Below are positions 43,200 through 53,309 of a stretch of 64,000 nt of DNA, piece by piece (position 1 is the stretch's first letter; each line of letters begins with the position of its first letter). Origin of the DNA: G038396625 sp038396625 (GTDB taxonomy: Bacteria > Bacillota > Clostridia > Peptostreptococcales > Thermotaleaceae); assembly GCA_038396625.1 (NCBI GenBank), contig CP121688.1, positions 2,480,001 to 2,544,000 of the forward strand. Direction: 5' to 3'. A model generated the notes under the pieces. That model was not told the DNA's origin and did not search any database. It worked only from the letters and a program-made list of their open reading frames with translations. A program made the translations under genes and the position numbers.

Positions 43200-45212
43200 T
43201 TATATTTTAAATTTCATCACCAAATGATTTAATTCTTGGGCTAATGTTGCTAAATGTTGACTGGCATTGGCGACTTCTTCAATAGATGCAGCCTGTTCTT
43301 CTACTGATGCAGCAGCTTCTTGTGTTCCTGCTGCATTTTCTTGTGCAACTGCCGATAAATTTTGAATAATGTCCAACATCTCATGCTTCTTATTGTCTAT
43401 TTCTTGTTCTGATGTATTTAATCTTTTTATCGTTTCTTTTGTTTTTTCTATCGCCTTTGTAATTCCGAAAAATTGATCTTGAGTTTCTACTACCTTTTCG
43501 GTTTGCTCTTCTACAATTTTTTCTACAGTTTTCATAGTAGCAACTGCATCTTCTGTCTTTTTTGTAAGGTTGTTGATAATATTTTTGATTTCTTCTGTAA
43601 AACCATTAGAGGCTTCCGCTAGCTTTCTGATTTCATCCGCAACTACTGTAAAGCCTTTGCCTGCCTCCCCTGCTCTCGCTGCTTCTATGGCTGCATTTAA
43701 TGCCAAAAGGTTTGTTTGATCTGCTATAGATTCAATCATTTCACTGGCATTTTGGATTTGTTTAGCACTTTCATTTGTACTTATAATTACGCCATTTATT
43801 TCTTGCGAAGCTTTTTGATTTGCCTTTGTTTTATTTACCAGTGCATTTATAGCATCCATACCTTGATTTTTTAAATCAACAACTTCATTTACAGCTACAT
43901 TCAATTCCTCCAAAAGCTTTTGATTTTTTTCTAATACTTCTCCCATTTCTTCCATGGCATGAGCACCTTTTTCTGTGTCTTGTGCTTGGTCTGATGCACC
44001 CCTTGCTATTTCTTCTATGGTTTTTGCTACTTCATCTGATGCAGTAGCCGACTGCTGGCTAGTTGCTGTCAATTGCTGTGATGATGCAGACACTTGATTT
44101 GACACATCTCCTGCTCTTTTTATAAGCTCTGCAAAATTATCTCTCATAACACGAATCGCCTTAGTGATTTTACCTATCTCATCTTTTCTATTTAAGTATT
44201 TTAAAGCTTTCGTTGACTCATCATATGTTAGATCATAATTAGATAGCTCTTCTATTCTTTCTGTCAGTGCTATAATTGGCTTTGCCAGCCTTCCACTTGC
44301 CATAAAAATAATCATCGCCCCAAGAACACCTGCTATGAAAGCAAATACGATCAATCTATTTCTTAATTGGTTTACTTCTTGTAGTATTTCCTGTGTTTCT
44401 ATTCCTACAACCATAATCCAAGGGCTTCCTTCTATAGGGATAAATCCTACCATTCTTTCTTTGCCTTCATACATGTATTTGCCACTGCCTGTCTCTCTTT
44501 TTATCATATGATTTTTCGTAAGATCAGCTAATTCTTTTAACGCAGGATTTTCTTTGACGTTTTCAATATCATTATCCTGTTTTAGAACTAAATCAATATT
44601 TCTATGTCCCACTGTGGTTCCATGATTATTAATAATATATCCATATCCTGTTTCTCTATATTTTATTTCACTTACTATGGTACTTAAAGAAGTGCCTGCT
44701 TTTCTTCCATAAAACACTCCTTGAATTTCACCATTTCTTACTACCGGGGCTGCAAAAATCATCACAGGTTCTTTTGTGATCCTACTTATAATCACATCTG
44801 ACACTGCAACATTTCCACCCATCGCCTGCTGATAATAATCTCTGCTTTTAAGGTCAGCTGTCTTTCCTTCTTTGTCAAAGGTAATGGATTGACCATTTTT
44901 ATCAATAAAGGCAAAAGCTAAGTACCCTGCTCTTTTCGCCTCCTTTTCAAAGTAATCTACTTTTTCATTCCAAGGTATCTCTTCATCAAGAATGATCTTG
45001 TTTTGTGCCATACTATTAATATAAAAAGTCTCCGTCTCCATCCTAGCTTTTATGTATTTTGCTTCTTCCATCGCTAATGTTTGTAAATCTTCATAACTAT
45101 CCTCAATTAATTTTTTGCTCACCATATTAATCGTCACAAACCCTAGTCCCAATGATATACAAATGATTGCAGTAGTGAAAATTGCAATTAATCTAGCTTT
45201 GATTGATTTCAT
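43200..45212 (-). CDS. Methyl-accepting chemotaxis protein with Cache sensor (copy 2)
   Basis: 670 residues, same layout as the copy at 40456-42459: membrane segment (8-28), outer Cache sensor (about 35-280, with FAFIDKNGQSITFDKEGKT), second segment (about 287-307), HAMP. The signalling tip is QTNLLALNAAIEAARAGEAG with GFTVVADEIRKLAEAS. The two are about the same length and share the Cache-type motif LKSRDYYQQAMGG or LQDREYFQRALKG, indicating an old duplication. Receptors of this class sense small organic ligands. Confidence 0.95.
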   Translation of the reverse strand: MKSIKARLIAIFTTAIICISLGLGFVTINMVSKKLIEDSYEDLQTLAMEEAKYIKARMETETFYINSMAQNKIILDEEIPWNEKVDYFEKEAKRAGYLAFAFIDKNGQSITFDKEGKTADLKSRDYYQQAMGGNVAVSDVIISRITKEPVMIFAAPVVRNGEIQGVFYGRKAGTSLSTIVSEIKYRETGYGYIINNHGTTVGHRNIDLVLKQDNDIENVKENPALKELADLTKNHMIKRETGSGKYMYEGKERMVGFIPIEGSPWIMVVGIETQEILQEVNQLRNRLIVFAFIAGVLGAMIIFMASGRLAKPIIALTERIEELSNYDLTYDESTKALKYLNRKDEIGKITKAIRVMRDNFAELIKRAGDVSNQVSASSQQLTATSQQSATASDEVAKTIEEIARGASDQAQDTEKGAHAMEEMGEVLEKNQKLLEELNVAVNEVVDLKNQGMDAINALVNKTKANQKASQEINGVIISTNESAKQIQNASEMIESIADQTNLLALNAAIEAARAGEAGKGFTVVADEIRKLAEASNGFTEEIKNIINNLTKKTEDAVATMKTVEKIVEEQTEKVVETQDQFFGITKAIEKTKETIKRLNTSEQEIDNKKHEMLDIIQNLSAVAQENAAGTQEAAASVEEQAASIEEVANASQHLATLAQELNHLVMKFKI

Positions 45213-45291
45213 ACTATTTTTTCCTCTTTTCTTTTATTTAATATTTATTTTAATGACTTTTATGTATAAACGATTTCTTACTTCTTGTTTT

Positions 45292-46599
45292 TCACTGCAT
45301 TTCTCCTATACACACTTGGTTACGACCATACCGTTTTGCTTGGTACAAAGCGCTATCGGCATAGCTAAATAATACCTCTGGTACGGTATCTTTGGTGGGA
45401 ATTATACTTGCTAAACCAATGCTCATGGTTTGATACTGGCTAATTGGTGAATATTCATGTGGAATTTCACATTTTTCTAAAGCTTTTATTATCGCATCAG
45501 ACACTTTTTGGGATTCTTTCATATCCATATTCGGCAATAATATAATAAATTCATCTCCTCCATAACGACTCACAAATCCTTTGTGTTGCTCTGCTTCGTT
45601 TTGTAATAATAAAGCTACTTTCCTTAAAAGTGCATCTCCTTTTAAGTGCCCATAATTATCATTAAATTCTTTAAAATAATCTAGATCAATTAAGAGCAAT
45701 GAAATCTCCTGTTTATTTTCAATGGCCCTCTGCCATTCTTTTTCAAATATCTCTCGAAATTTCCGTCGATTAGAGATAGATGTCAATTCATCGAGACATG
45801 AAAGTACCTCCTTCTCCTTTGCCTGTTGTTCTGCACTTTTTACGCGAAAGCCTAGATAAACTGCCACCGTGCCAATGATTAGATTAATAAATACAAATCC
45901 ACCTATCCATATTAAATATTCTTTTAATTCTTTATTATACTTTTCAATAAAGATATCTACACCTAGTAATCCTATATAATTTCCATTGCCATCATAAAAA
46001 GGAGCATATCCTGTTATATAGCTTCCCCAGCGGTCTTGCATCATGTAGTACGAAGGTGTTTTGCTACGATATGTAGTAAGGAACTGTTTATTCATGATTG
46101 TATATCGATCCTTATCAACATATCCTCCTCCCTTTGTATCCTTTAATCGAATTCCATCACTTACAACTGCATCTAATAAGTAGATGATCTGTAGCGGTGT
46201 ACCTGGCTCTGCATCATATTGTTTCTTTTCTCCTTCTTCTACAATATATTTTACTTCTTCATCTTGTAAGAGGGCTTCAATATAAACATACTTTATATCA
46301 GCGTCTTGAATTACTGCCCTTACATCTTTTTCAAAATCAATGTTGATAGGATCTTTTAAAAGTTGATTAATATCTAATTCCAACAATCTCTTAACATCCT
46401 TTTCTTTTAAAATAAATCTTTGAGAAATATCTTTGGCTAAAAGTATCGCTTTGCTTCCTAATTGATCTCTAATATCTTTTGCTGCCTTATAATATGAAAA
46501 ATAAGATAATATTAATAACGACCCAATCCAAATAGCTATAAGTGCGATAAAGTATCTTTTATAATATAAGTTGATTTTAGAATGATCTGCCTCTTTCAC
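45292..46599 (-). CDS. Membrane-bound diguanylate cyclase (GGDEF)
   Basis: 435 residues from the GTG at 46599, which has GAGGGG 9 bases upstream; the ATG at 46635 has none. Two membrane segments (about 15-35 and 222-245) bracket an outer sensor region with DRWGSYITGYAPFYDGNGN, a Cache-like fold. The cytoplasmic GGDEF domain has DELTSISNRRKF and the active motif RYGGDEFIILLP. The inhibitory I-site RxxD upstream of GGDEF is not conserved (AEQH). It makes cyclic di-GMP. It lies 80 bp upstream of the second chemoreceptor, same strand. Confidence 0.93.
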   Translation of the reverse strand: MKEADHSKINLYYKRYFIALIAIWIGSLLILSYFSYYKAAKDIRDQLGSKAILLAKDISQRFILKEKDVKRLLELDINQLLKDPINIDFEKDVRAVIQDADIKYVYIEALLQDEEVKYIVEEGEKKQYDAEPGTPLQIIYLLDAVVSDGIRLKDTKGGGYVDKDRYTIMNKQFLTTYRSKTPSYYMMQDRWGSYITGYAPFYDGNGNYIGLLGVDIFIEKYNKELKEYLIWIGGFVFINLIIGTVAVYLGFRVKSAEQQAKEKEVLSCLDELTSISNRRKFREIFEKEWQRAIENKQEISLLLIDLDYFKEFNDNYGHLKGDALLRKVALLLQNEAEQHKGFVSRYGGDEFIILLPNMDMKESQKVSDAIIKALEKCEIPHEYSPISQYQTMSIGLASIIPTKDTVPEVLFSYADSALYQAKRYGRNQVCIGEMQ

Positions 46600-47129
46600 A
46601 ATTGTATTCCCCTCTTTCAGGTATTGTCTTCTCATATGTTTATGTGAAAATAATCATCTCTATAATTCTTAATATTTTTTATCTATCTTTTAAAGGCTTA
46701 TCTTCACTATATTGGGCGCAAAAACCTATGCTTCTCTTTTCTTCTATATTATACTTTATTTTTCTTTGCTCTTTTATCCACCTATGGTTACATATATTTT
46801 ATCGGATTTTATTTATATTTCAACAAAAACTTACACAAATCCCCTTTATTTGTGCAAGCACCTTCATGATTATGTAGTCATTACTGCTTATTCTTCTAGG
46901 CTCTTTATGCACTATTTACTCCCTATATTTTTTCTACTCTTCACGCTAATACGTAAAATCAAGTTTTGTCATGAAAATTGTATAGAATTCTAATAAATAT
47001 ACCGTAAAGATAGGCACATATAAAAAACATCTTCTGCCAAAATAGACAGAAGACTTCCTATCATATATCAATTCCTGCATAGTAAAGAAATATCTCCATA
47101 AAATGAGATGTTTTTTTATGATCTAGATA
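46600..47129. other. Gap between GGDEF and zupT genes
   Basis: About 530 bp of AT-rich DNA. Frames there (for example 46712-46993 on the plus strand) look like AT-rich noise, without ribosome sites. ATCTC / GAGAT near 47090-47112 may end the zupT transcript. Nothing else was recognised. Confidence 0.4.
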
Positions 47130-47942
47130 TTATGCAAACATTAACAAACTTAAAGCCATAACCGCCATTCCTGAGATAAGTCCATAAATGGCAATATGAT
47201 GTTCTCCATATTTTTCTGCTGTTGGTAGTAGTTCATCTAAAGAAATATAAACCATAATTCCTGCAACACCAGCAAATATGATTCCAAACATTGCCTCATT
47301 AAAGAATTTCATTAAAAGAAAATAACCCAACAGGGCACCTATCGGTTCAGATAGTCCCGAAAGAAAAGAATATAAGAATGCTTTTTTTCGATTTCCGGTA
47401 GCAAAATAAATTGGCACAGAAACTGCAATGCCTTCAGGAATATTATGAATTGCTATCGCCACTGCTATGCTTATTCCTAGGGTTGGATCTTGTATTGCAC
47501 TGGCAAAGGTGGCTAATCCCTCTGGAAAATTGTGAATTGCTATGGCTAAAGCTGAAAACAACCCCATTCTTAATAAAGCAAAATCATCTGCTTTTTCTTT
47601 CCTCATATCTTTTACATCCCGCATTTCATGAGGATTTTCAGTACTTGGAACAAATTTATCAATAATTGCAATTAAGGCAATTCCTCCAAAGAAGCCCATC
47701 GTGGTCACCCAATAACCCTTGGTTGCTCCATAGACAACCTCTAAAGCATCCCTTGCCTTAACAAATATTTCAATCATAGAAACATAGATCATGACACCTG
47801 CTGAAAAACCTAATGCGCTAGATAAAAATTTCTTATTTGTTTGCTTGGTATAAAAGGCCAATGCACTGCCAATACCTGTAGATAATCCTGCAAATACTGT
47901 AAGTCCAAAAGCAAATAATATGTTATTCATATTTAGATCCAT
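47130..47942 (-). CDS. zupT: ZupT-type zinc transporter
   Basis: 270 residues with eight membrane segments. Both metal-binding motifs are present: HNFPEGLATFASAI and HNIPEGIAVSVPIYFATG. The FAGLSTGIGSALAFYTKQTN start is typical of ZupT. It imports zinc, and often iron or manganese. It is longer than the other ZIP protein (6200-6946), which differs in the second motif. Start ATG with GAGGGAG upstream. Confidence 0.92.
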   Translation of the reverse strand: MDLNMNNILFAFGLTVFAGLSTGIGSALAFYTKQTNKKFLSSALGFSAGVMIYVSMIEIFVKARDALEVVYGATKGYWVTTMGFFGGIALIAIIDKFVPSTENPHEMRDVKDMRKEKADDFALLRMGLFSALAIAIHNFPEGLATFASAIQDPTLGISIAVAIAIHNIPEGIAVSVPIYFATGNRKKAFLYSFLSGLSEPIGALLGYFLLMKFFNEAMFGIIFAGVAGIMVYISLDELLPTAEKYGEHHIAIYGLISGMAVMALSLLMFA

Positions 47943-48264
47943 AATTTTATCTCCCTCTTAGTTATTTTCGTTACATATCTAACTTTTTCCATTTACATAT
48001 ATTCCCCTACTTTTATGGTAATAAACATCAAAAGTAGCTAAAATACCACAAACTATATGGGTACGGTCACTTTACCCAATCAAAATAAATTTTCAAATGT
48101 AATTGTTGGTACAGATCAGCCTTTAAAGGTGGACATCATAAATATATGTTTCTATTTTCTAATGTGAGGGTATTATAAATATATCAAACATAGAGGGAAG
48201 GGTTGTCTTTGAGTATACAGGTAAAATTTATTAGCGAATTGGGAGAAGATAAACTGGAGAAGGA
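47943..48264. other. Gap upstream of zupT
   Basis: About 320 bp. It should contain the zupT promoter on the minus strand. No coding frame, RNA gene or clear terminator was recognised. Confidence 0.4.
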
Positions 48265-48817
48265 CTACCGTGCGTCCTTCAGTGTAAAAATAAAAAATGC
48301 GACTATGTTCTAAAAATCTACGGACAATTCTGCTCACTGTAATATTCTCACTGGTTCCCTTGATCCCTGGTTATAGGCAGCAAATTCCTCTGACGATTAG
48401 GTCTACCTTTACCCCAGCAGCCGCTGCCTCATATAAAGCCATGATAATCTTTTTGTCCACTTGGGAATTCATCTTTGCAATAATATGAGCTTTCTTGTCC
48501 ATTCTTGCATTTCTTTGTTCCTGAGACATCATATGAAGAAACTTTTCTCTTAAGCCTTTGGGGGCTACTTCTAGTTTATGCCAGCTAGAAGGCTCAGAGT
48601 AACCAGAAAGCATATTAAATACAGCAGAAGCATCTACTCCATAATACGTATTGGCAATAAGCAATCCTAAATCCGTATAAAATCTAGCAGTAATATCATT
48701 GTAGTTTCCTGTTCCTAAATGAACACTTTTGCTATAAACCCTATTATCAAATCTGCAACAATTGCTGACAAATATATTGTTTTTAAAGATGAAACTAATG
48801 AAAACAAAGAAGCCCAC
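48265..48817 (-). pseudogene. ppk: Polyphosphate kinase 1 fragment with internal stop
   Basis: The minus strand encodes about 150 residues matching the C-terminal half of Ppk1: KSVHLGTGNYNDITARFYTD, then DKKAHIIAKMNSQVDKKIIM and DLIVRGICCL. A TAA at 48371-48373 interrupts the frame, after which the same frame continues with PGIKGTSENITVSRIVRRFL and EHSRIFYFYTEGRT, as in intact Ppk1. The N-terminal 450 or so residues of a normal Ppk1 are missing, and the extreme C-terminus is lost too. Confidence 0.9.
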
Positions 48818-49275
48818 AACCCCTAAAACCTCAGCAATTATAGGTGATATAAATCCTGTTTTGTTACTTTAATTGATTTAATTATATGTATTCTCTGTTG
48901 TTAAATATGAAGAAGAGTAAGGATATTGCAACAATGTCCACACCAACATGTCATACAACTTATATTGTTATGTTAGTCATAATTTTATAAAAAGTCGATA
49001 CATTTTTAAAAACAACTTTTTTATATTTAGCCATACTATTGTATGATTATTTAAAATGGATAAAAAAAAGACTAACGAAACACAACTTTCATTAATCTAT
49101 CATTTAAACACTCTATAACAATTACAATACATAGATACTCTTCAAAACTACATGAATTGTTTTCAATAATTCTAATGTCTACTGAATTTACGTATTTGAC
49201 AAAGCTCGTTTTCTTCTTTTTTATCTCTTCTTGCACATCCATTCATCTAGAAAATACGGATACAATGGAGAACTC
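48818..49275. other. Gap between two gene fragments
   Basis: About 460 bp with no recognised gene, RNA or terminator. Its position between ppk and transporter fragments suggests deletion-scarred DNA. Confidence 0.4.
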
Positions 49276-49575
49276 TTAAGAATAGCTAATACAAATAAAG
49301 TAATGGGAAGTATACTTTAGAGAAGTAATCCATGTAGCAAAATGCAATGCCAGAAGCATCCCACCGATTATACAGAGTATAAAAATTTTATAGCTTACAT
49401 GTTTTATTTCTTTTCTCTTCATTATAAGAGATGGTAACATTAATAAGACAGTAAACATCATTCTATACATTGCAATAACCAAAGAAGGTGCCTGGGATAA
49501 CTTTGCTAAAATAGCAGAAAATGAAACGAATATAACCCCAAGGATAACAATGATTTTCGCATTGATTTTTTTCAA
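49276..49575 (-). pseudogene. EamA/DMT-family transporter, N-terminal fragment
   Basis: 99 residues from a TTG with GGGGAGG upstream. The three membrane segments and the signature SQAPSLVIAMYRMMFTVLLM belong to the EamA drug/metabolite transporter family, which normally has about 300 residues and ten segments. After LHFATWITSLKYTS the family motif breaks and the frame stops, so more than two thirds is lost. Confidence 0.8.
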
Positions 49576-49768
49576 TAAAAAAGCCTCCCCATTGGTTAAG
49601 CGATTTAATAAAGATTTTTAAAAATTATTTGAATATTATTTATTATATCAAGTATACGTGGGTATTAATAGTTCACTCACAGCTTTAATGATCAAAAGAT
49701 TGACTGATACCATATTTGTTAGATAGTAGGATATTTCACAAGTTTTTAATATCTTTTGTAGATGCAAC

Positions 49769-49793
49769 AAAGCTCCCAAATGGCAGGAGCTTT
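49769..49793. terminator. Hairpin, probable terminator
   Basis: A perfect 8-bp stem AAAGCTCC / GGAGCTTT (49769-49776 with 49786-49793) just downstream of the minus-strand remnant ending at 49817. Confidence 0.6.
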
Positions 49794-49816
49794 ATTCTGC
49801 GTACCATAATATTATA

Positions 49817-50026
49817 TTAATATGGACTCGTTTGATAAGTGATTCCTTCTGTAGCTTTTTCTAGATCAAACGCTGTTACATCTCCAGTAATCCTATCAAT
49901 CACTACATTTGCTTTTTTACTTGGATCTTTTTCATCTTCATAGAAGAATGCTGCTGCATTAAAATCAAAACCTCTACCGACTTCATCTTTAAGATTCCCT
50001 TCTACATCAAGTACCGCAAAAGGTTC
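49817..50026 (-). pseudogene. Detached C-terminus, possibly PepSY/YcdB-like
   Basis: The frame reads about 65 residues to a stop at 49817, including AVLDVEGNLKDEVGRGFDFN and ANVVIDRITGDVTAFDLEKA. The second part resembles a PepSY-type strand pattern. It has no start of its own: upstream the frame runs into the 3' end of selO (50007-50068) in a different reading frame. It looks like the tail of an unknown gene cut by the arrival of selO. Confidence 0.5.
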
Positions 50027-51482
50027 GGTAAGGACGCGTTGATGGCGGAGGTAGTGTGGCGTATTCATCCTGATCAGGTGAGTGGGCGTAAGGATCAGAA
50101 AGAACTTTAAGAAGTCGCTTCATCACACGATCATCTCCTTGCTTCACTGCAGCTTCTAGTGCCTCTTCTACCCGATGGTTGCGAGGAATTACCGCAGGAT
50201 TATAATTTCGCATCAATTGATGGGAAGAGGCTTTGGGTTCGTGTTGTCTCTTTAATCTTGACTGCCATAGCTCATACCACTGAGTAAATTCTGTGGTGCC
50301 AAATAGCACCGTATCCTCTAATTTGTCAAATGTTAACGCCCGGAAGGTATTGGTATAGTCAGCACCATATTTCTGCATCATGCTTAGGAGGTCCTCAATA
50401 AGGGATCCATCCTGCAGTTCTTCGTTAAATATCCCCAATTTTGCTCTCATTCCTCCAAGCCAATCACAGTGATATACCTTAGTAAAATCTGCAATGGCAT
50501 TCTGAGCCAAATTGACAGCCTGTTCTTTATTGACATGCAATAGCGGCAATAGAGTTTCAGCAAACCTAGTAAGGTTCCACACAGCAATATGAGGCTGATT
50601 GCTATAGGCATAGCGGCCATGAATGTCAATGGAACTAAATACCGTTGCCGGATCATAAGTATCCATAAATGCGCAAGGGCCATAATCAATGGTTTCTCCA
50701 CTAAGCGTCATATTATCAGTATTCATCACTCCGTGAACAAACCCAACCAATTGCCATTTGGCAATTAGCGCAGCCTGACGCTTGACCACTTGGTGAAGTA
50801 AGAAAAGATAGGGGTTTTTATGATCATCAATATCTGGAAAATGTCTTTGCAATGTGTAATCAGCCAGAGTTCGAAGATCTTCAATAGTACCCCATTTTGA
50901 TACGTATTGAAAAGTGCCAATACGCAGATGACTGGCAGCAACTCTAGTCAAAATTGCACCAACTTCCTCTGTGTCGCGGATCACTGATTCACCAGTTGTC
51001 ACCACTGCTAGGCTACGGGTGGTAGGAATACCAAGTCCATACATTGCTTCACTGATAATGTATTCCCGTAGCATTGGTCCAAGTGACGCTCGACCATCAC
51101 CCCCACGAGAATATGGGGTTTCACCTGAGCCCTTGAGCTGAATATCAAACCGCTCACCTCTAGGAGTGATTTGTTCGCCAAGAAGCAAGGCGCGCCCATC
51201 CCCTAGCAAGGTGAAGTGCCCAAATTGATGTCCTGCATAAGCTTGCGCAAGAGGCAGAGCACCTTCGGGAAGCTGGTTCCCGGCAAGCACAGCTACACCC
51301 TCATTGCTTTTTAGCACTTGGGCGTTCAACCCAAGAAATATTGCTAATGCGTCATTGAAAATAACCAACTTCGGTGAGCGTACAGGTGTCGGGTTGAGGC
51401 TGGTAAAAAAAATTTTCGGCAGGCGAGCATAACTATTGTCTAAGTTCCATCCTGTTTCTATTATTTCTTTTCTTTCTGTCAT
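50007..51482 (-). CDS. selO: SelO-type protein adenylyltransferase (pseudokinase)
   Basis: 491 residues from the ATG at 51482, preceded by GGAG. Family motifs are LPLAQAYAGHQFGHFTLLGD, QLKGSGETPYSRGGDGRASL and HGVMNTDNMTLSGETIDYGP, which hold the metal and nucleotide residues. It ends in PYRTFCGT, the SelO tail whose Cys stands where other organisms have selenocysteine. SelO moves AMP from ATP to Ser, Thr or Tyr of proteins involved in redox balance. By eye the gene is about 45-50% G+C with one stretch near 60%, well above its neighbours, a sign of transfer. Confidence 0.92.
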   Translation of the reverse strand: MTERKEIIETGWNLDNSYARLPKIFFTSLNPTPVRSPKLVIFNDALAIFLGLNAQVLKSNEGVAVLAGNQLPEGALPLAQAYAGHQFGHFTLLGDGRALLLGEQITPRGERFDIQLKGSGETPYSRGGDGRASLGPMLREYIISEAMYGLGIPTTRSLAVVTTGESVIRDTEEVGAILTRVAASHLRIGTFQYVSKWGTIEDLRTLADYTLQRHFPDIDDHKNPYLFLLHQVVKRQAALIAKWQLVGFVHGVMNTDNMTLSGETIDYGPCAFMDTYDPATVFSSIDIHGRYAYSNQPHIAVWNLTRFAETLLPLLHVNKEQAVNLAQNAIADFTKVYHCDWLGGMRAKLGIFNEELQDGSLIEDLLSMMQKYGADYTNTFRALTFDKLEDTVLFGTTEFTQWYELWQSRLKRQHEPKASSHQLMRNYNPAVIPRNHRVEEALEAAVKQGDDRVMKRLLKVLSDPYAHSPDQDEYATLPPPSTRPYRTFCGT

Positions 51483-51626
51483 GGTATCTCCTTTGTCAAA
51501 CCGTAGTATCGTCATACTAAAACATAGTGCTTATTAACGTATTTTCAATGCATCGATTTTCAATCGCTTCCTTAACCTAACATCACAAGAACAACCTAAA
51601 AATTTTGTTTTCCAGTCTATTTTTGC

Positions 51627-52361
51627 TTATTGTAATCTATTAGATGAATCAACTTGTCCATCTCCTACTATATTATCTTTGCGTTGTATTAAATGTTCCA
51701 TTCCCCTTACTAAAGTATCATCTTCTAGTACACTATATAGATGATACCCTAAATCTTCTCTATCTACTAATACTTCTTGTAAAACTTCTGCTGTTCCATA
51801 ATCTTTCACCTCATGAGCACGCTCTATTGTTTTTCTAAGCATTCCTTGAAGTTTTAGCTCATGCTCTAGGTCATTACGTATGAAATCTCTCATCGTATAG
51901 CGACCTTCCACCTCATGCTTTATATAAGACAGTTCATGTTGAGTAACTGGATGTGCAGTTGGTACTCCCCCCAATCTAGTAACTCTCTCTCCTATCATAT
52001 CGATATGCTCTACTGTTTTATTGCGGTGTTCTTCTAATAAATGGTGTAAACTAAAAAAGGATTCGGCACCTTCTGTTAGCCAATGATGTTTATTGTATTG
52101 GTGTAATGATACTGTTAACGCACACTGATGGTCGTCAAGTTGAAGTGCCATTTCTTCTCTTATTTCAGTTGGTAAGCCAATCCCTGCATTGGTTTGCTTT
52201 ACTGTACGAGGTTCCTGACGAAATATCATATCATGATTACTGTTATGCCCCGGCATATTTTTATCAAAACCCGATTTTGTCATATTAAATTCCCCAGTAA
52301 AGTTCGTCATGTGATTATTTACAATTTGCATATCACTCTGTGTTTGATTATTACGATGCAT
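51627..52361 (-). CDS. Dps-family ferritin-like protein with N-terminal extension
   Basis: 244 residues. The ferritin-like domain (about 75-230) has ferroxidase residues H93, H106, D121 and E125 in HHWLTEG, SLHHLLEE and EHIDMIGERVTRLGG, matching E. coli Dps spacing with one extra residue. The first 70 residues form a hydrophilic, Met/Asn-rich extension absent from ordinary Dps, similar to extended DpsA forms. Dps stores iron and protects DNA from oxidants. GGGAGGTG precedes the ATG. Monocistronic. Confidence 0.85.
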   Translation of the reverse strand: MHRNNQTQSDMQIVNNHMTNFTGEFNMTKSGFDKNMPGHNSNHDMIFRQEPRTVKQTNAGIGLPTEIREEMALQLDDHQCALTVSLHQYNKHHWLTEGAESFFSLHHLLEEHRNKTVEHIDMIGERVTRLGGVPTAHPVTQHELSYIKHEVEGRYTMRDFIRNDLEHELKLQGMLRKTIERAHEVKDYGTAEVLQEVLVDREDLGYHLYSVLEDDTLVRGMEHLIQRKDNIVGDGQVDSSNRLQ

Positions 52362-52727
52362 AAAGCACCTCCCTAAATTTTAATTATTTCATTTATATTA
52401 TTTTCAAAATAATTATTTATATGTAGCACTTTTTATATAATTGTATATACTAATTATTGTTATTAGATGCAATACTCCAAATTTGGCTATATAACTATAC
52501 AAAGATAAAAATATTTTGCCAATGCAGCAACAAGAAAAATTAACATTTATATTTCCTAGATATTCTTGATCCCAGTTACTTTACTCATCAAAAGAATAAA
52601 GCATGTTTTTTGTCTAGCTTATAAATATCATCTATTCCTAGTAGCTTACATCTTCAAAAAAAGACTCGTAGCTACTCTTTTAGATTATTTTAGAGGACTA
52701 CGAGAAAGAAATATCTTGTATGCATTT
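52362..52727. other. Gap upstream of dps-type gene
   Basis: About 365 bp, AT-rich. It includes an imperfect inverted pair CTCGTAG / CTACGAG (near 52662 and 52698) that may terminate the DUF4230 transcript. No coding frame was recognised. Confidence 0.4.
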
Positions 52728-53309
52728 TTATTTTACAACAACATCTTCAAATCCTATGCCTGTCAATAGCTGCGTAACAGATAACTTTGCATGTTCTTTT
52801 GCTTTTTGTAGTATTTCTGCGTCTTTTGCTTGTTTCTCCAAATCTTTTTTAAATTGCTCTAAGACTTTTAGTGTATCTTCATTATTGATGGTATTAAATA
52901 GACTATTCTTTTCATGATAAGGTTTATACTCAAGTACTTCTTTTGAAGTAATCTTAGGAGGTGGTAATTTAATATGAACAGTCTTTTTATTAGTGATATT
53001 TATATCTTCTAACTTAATATCTTTGAAATCAATTCCTGCTTTAACCTTTGCTTTCACCGTAAAAATAAACTGCTTTTTAGTAAAAGGAATTTCTGCTTTA
53101 TTAAAGTATTTAGCATCTTCATACTCAATGATTTCATGAAAATACATCTCTACTGTATTTAACTCTGATATGGCCTGTACCTTTTCTAGAACGCCTGTAG
53201 TACTTAAATTGGTATGATTGTTTATATCCAAAACAGAAAAAATCCAACCCCCTTGAATCAATACCAATATCATAAGAATACCGATTATTCCTATACGCTG
53301 TATTTTCAC
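52728..53309 (-). CDS. DUF4230 domain membrane-anchored protein
   Basis: 193 residues. A membrane segment at about 7-25 is followed by an outer domain with SELNTVEMYFHEIIEYED and KVKAGIDFKDIKLEDINITN, a DUF4230 pattern, and a long terminal helix (KVLEQFKKDLEKQAKDAEIL). The function is unknown. It stands alone. Confidence 0.78.
   Translation of the reverse strand: MKIQRIGIIGILMILVLIQGGWIFSVLDINNHTNLSTTGVLEKVQAISELNTVEMYFHEIIEYEDAKYFNKAEIPFTKKQFIFTVKAKVKAGIDFKDIKLEDINITNKKTVHIKLPPPKITSKEVLEYKPYHEKNSLFNTINNEDTLKVLEQFKKDLEKQAKDAEILQKAKEHAKLSVTQLLTGIGFEDVVVK

Noticed and set aside
40456..46599. Complete chemotaxis or c-di-GMP operon
   Set aside because: Only receptors and one cyclase are present; msrA with its own terminator separates them and no che genes occur.
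46712..46993. Plus-strand open frame of 93 codons
   Set aside because: Composition reflects AT-rich noncoding DNA; no ribosome site and no recognisable motif.
48297..48488. Plus-strand open frame of 63 codons
   Set aside because: It overlaps the minus-strand ppk remnant, whose similarity is clear, and has no ribosome site.
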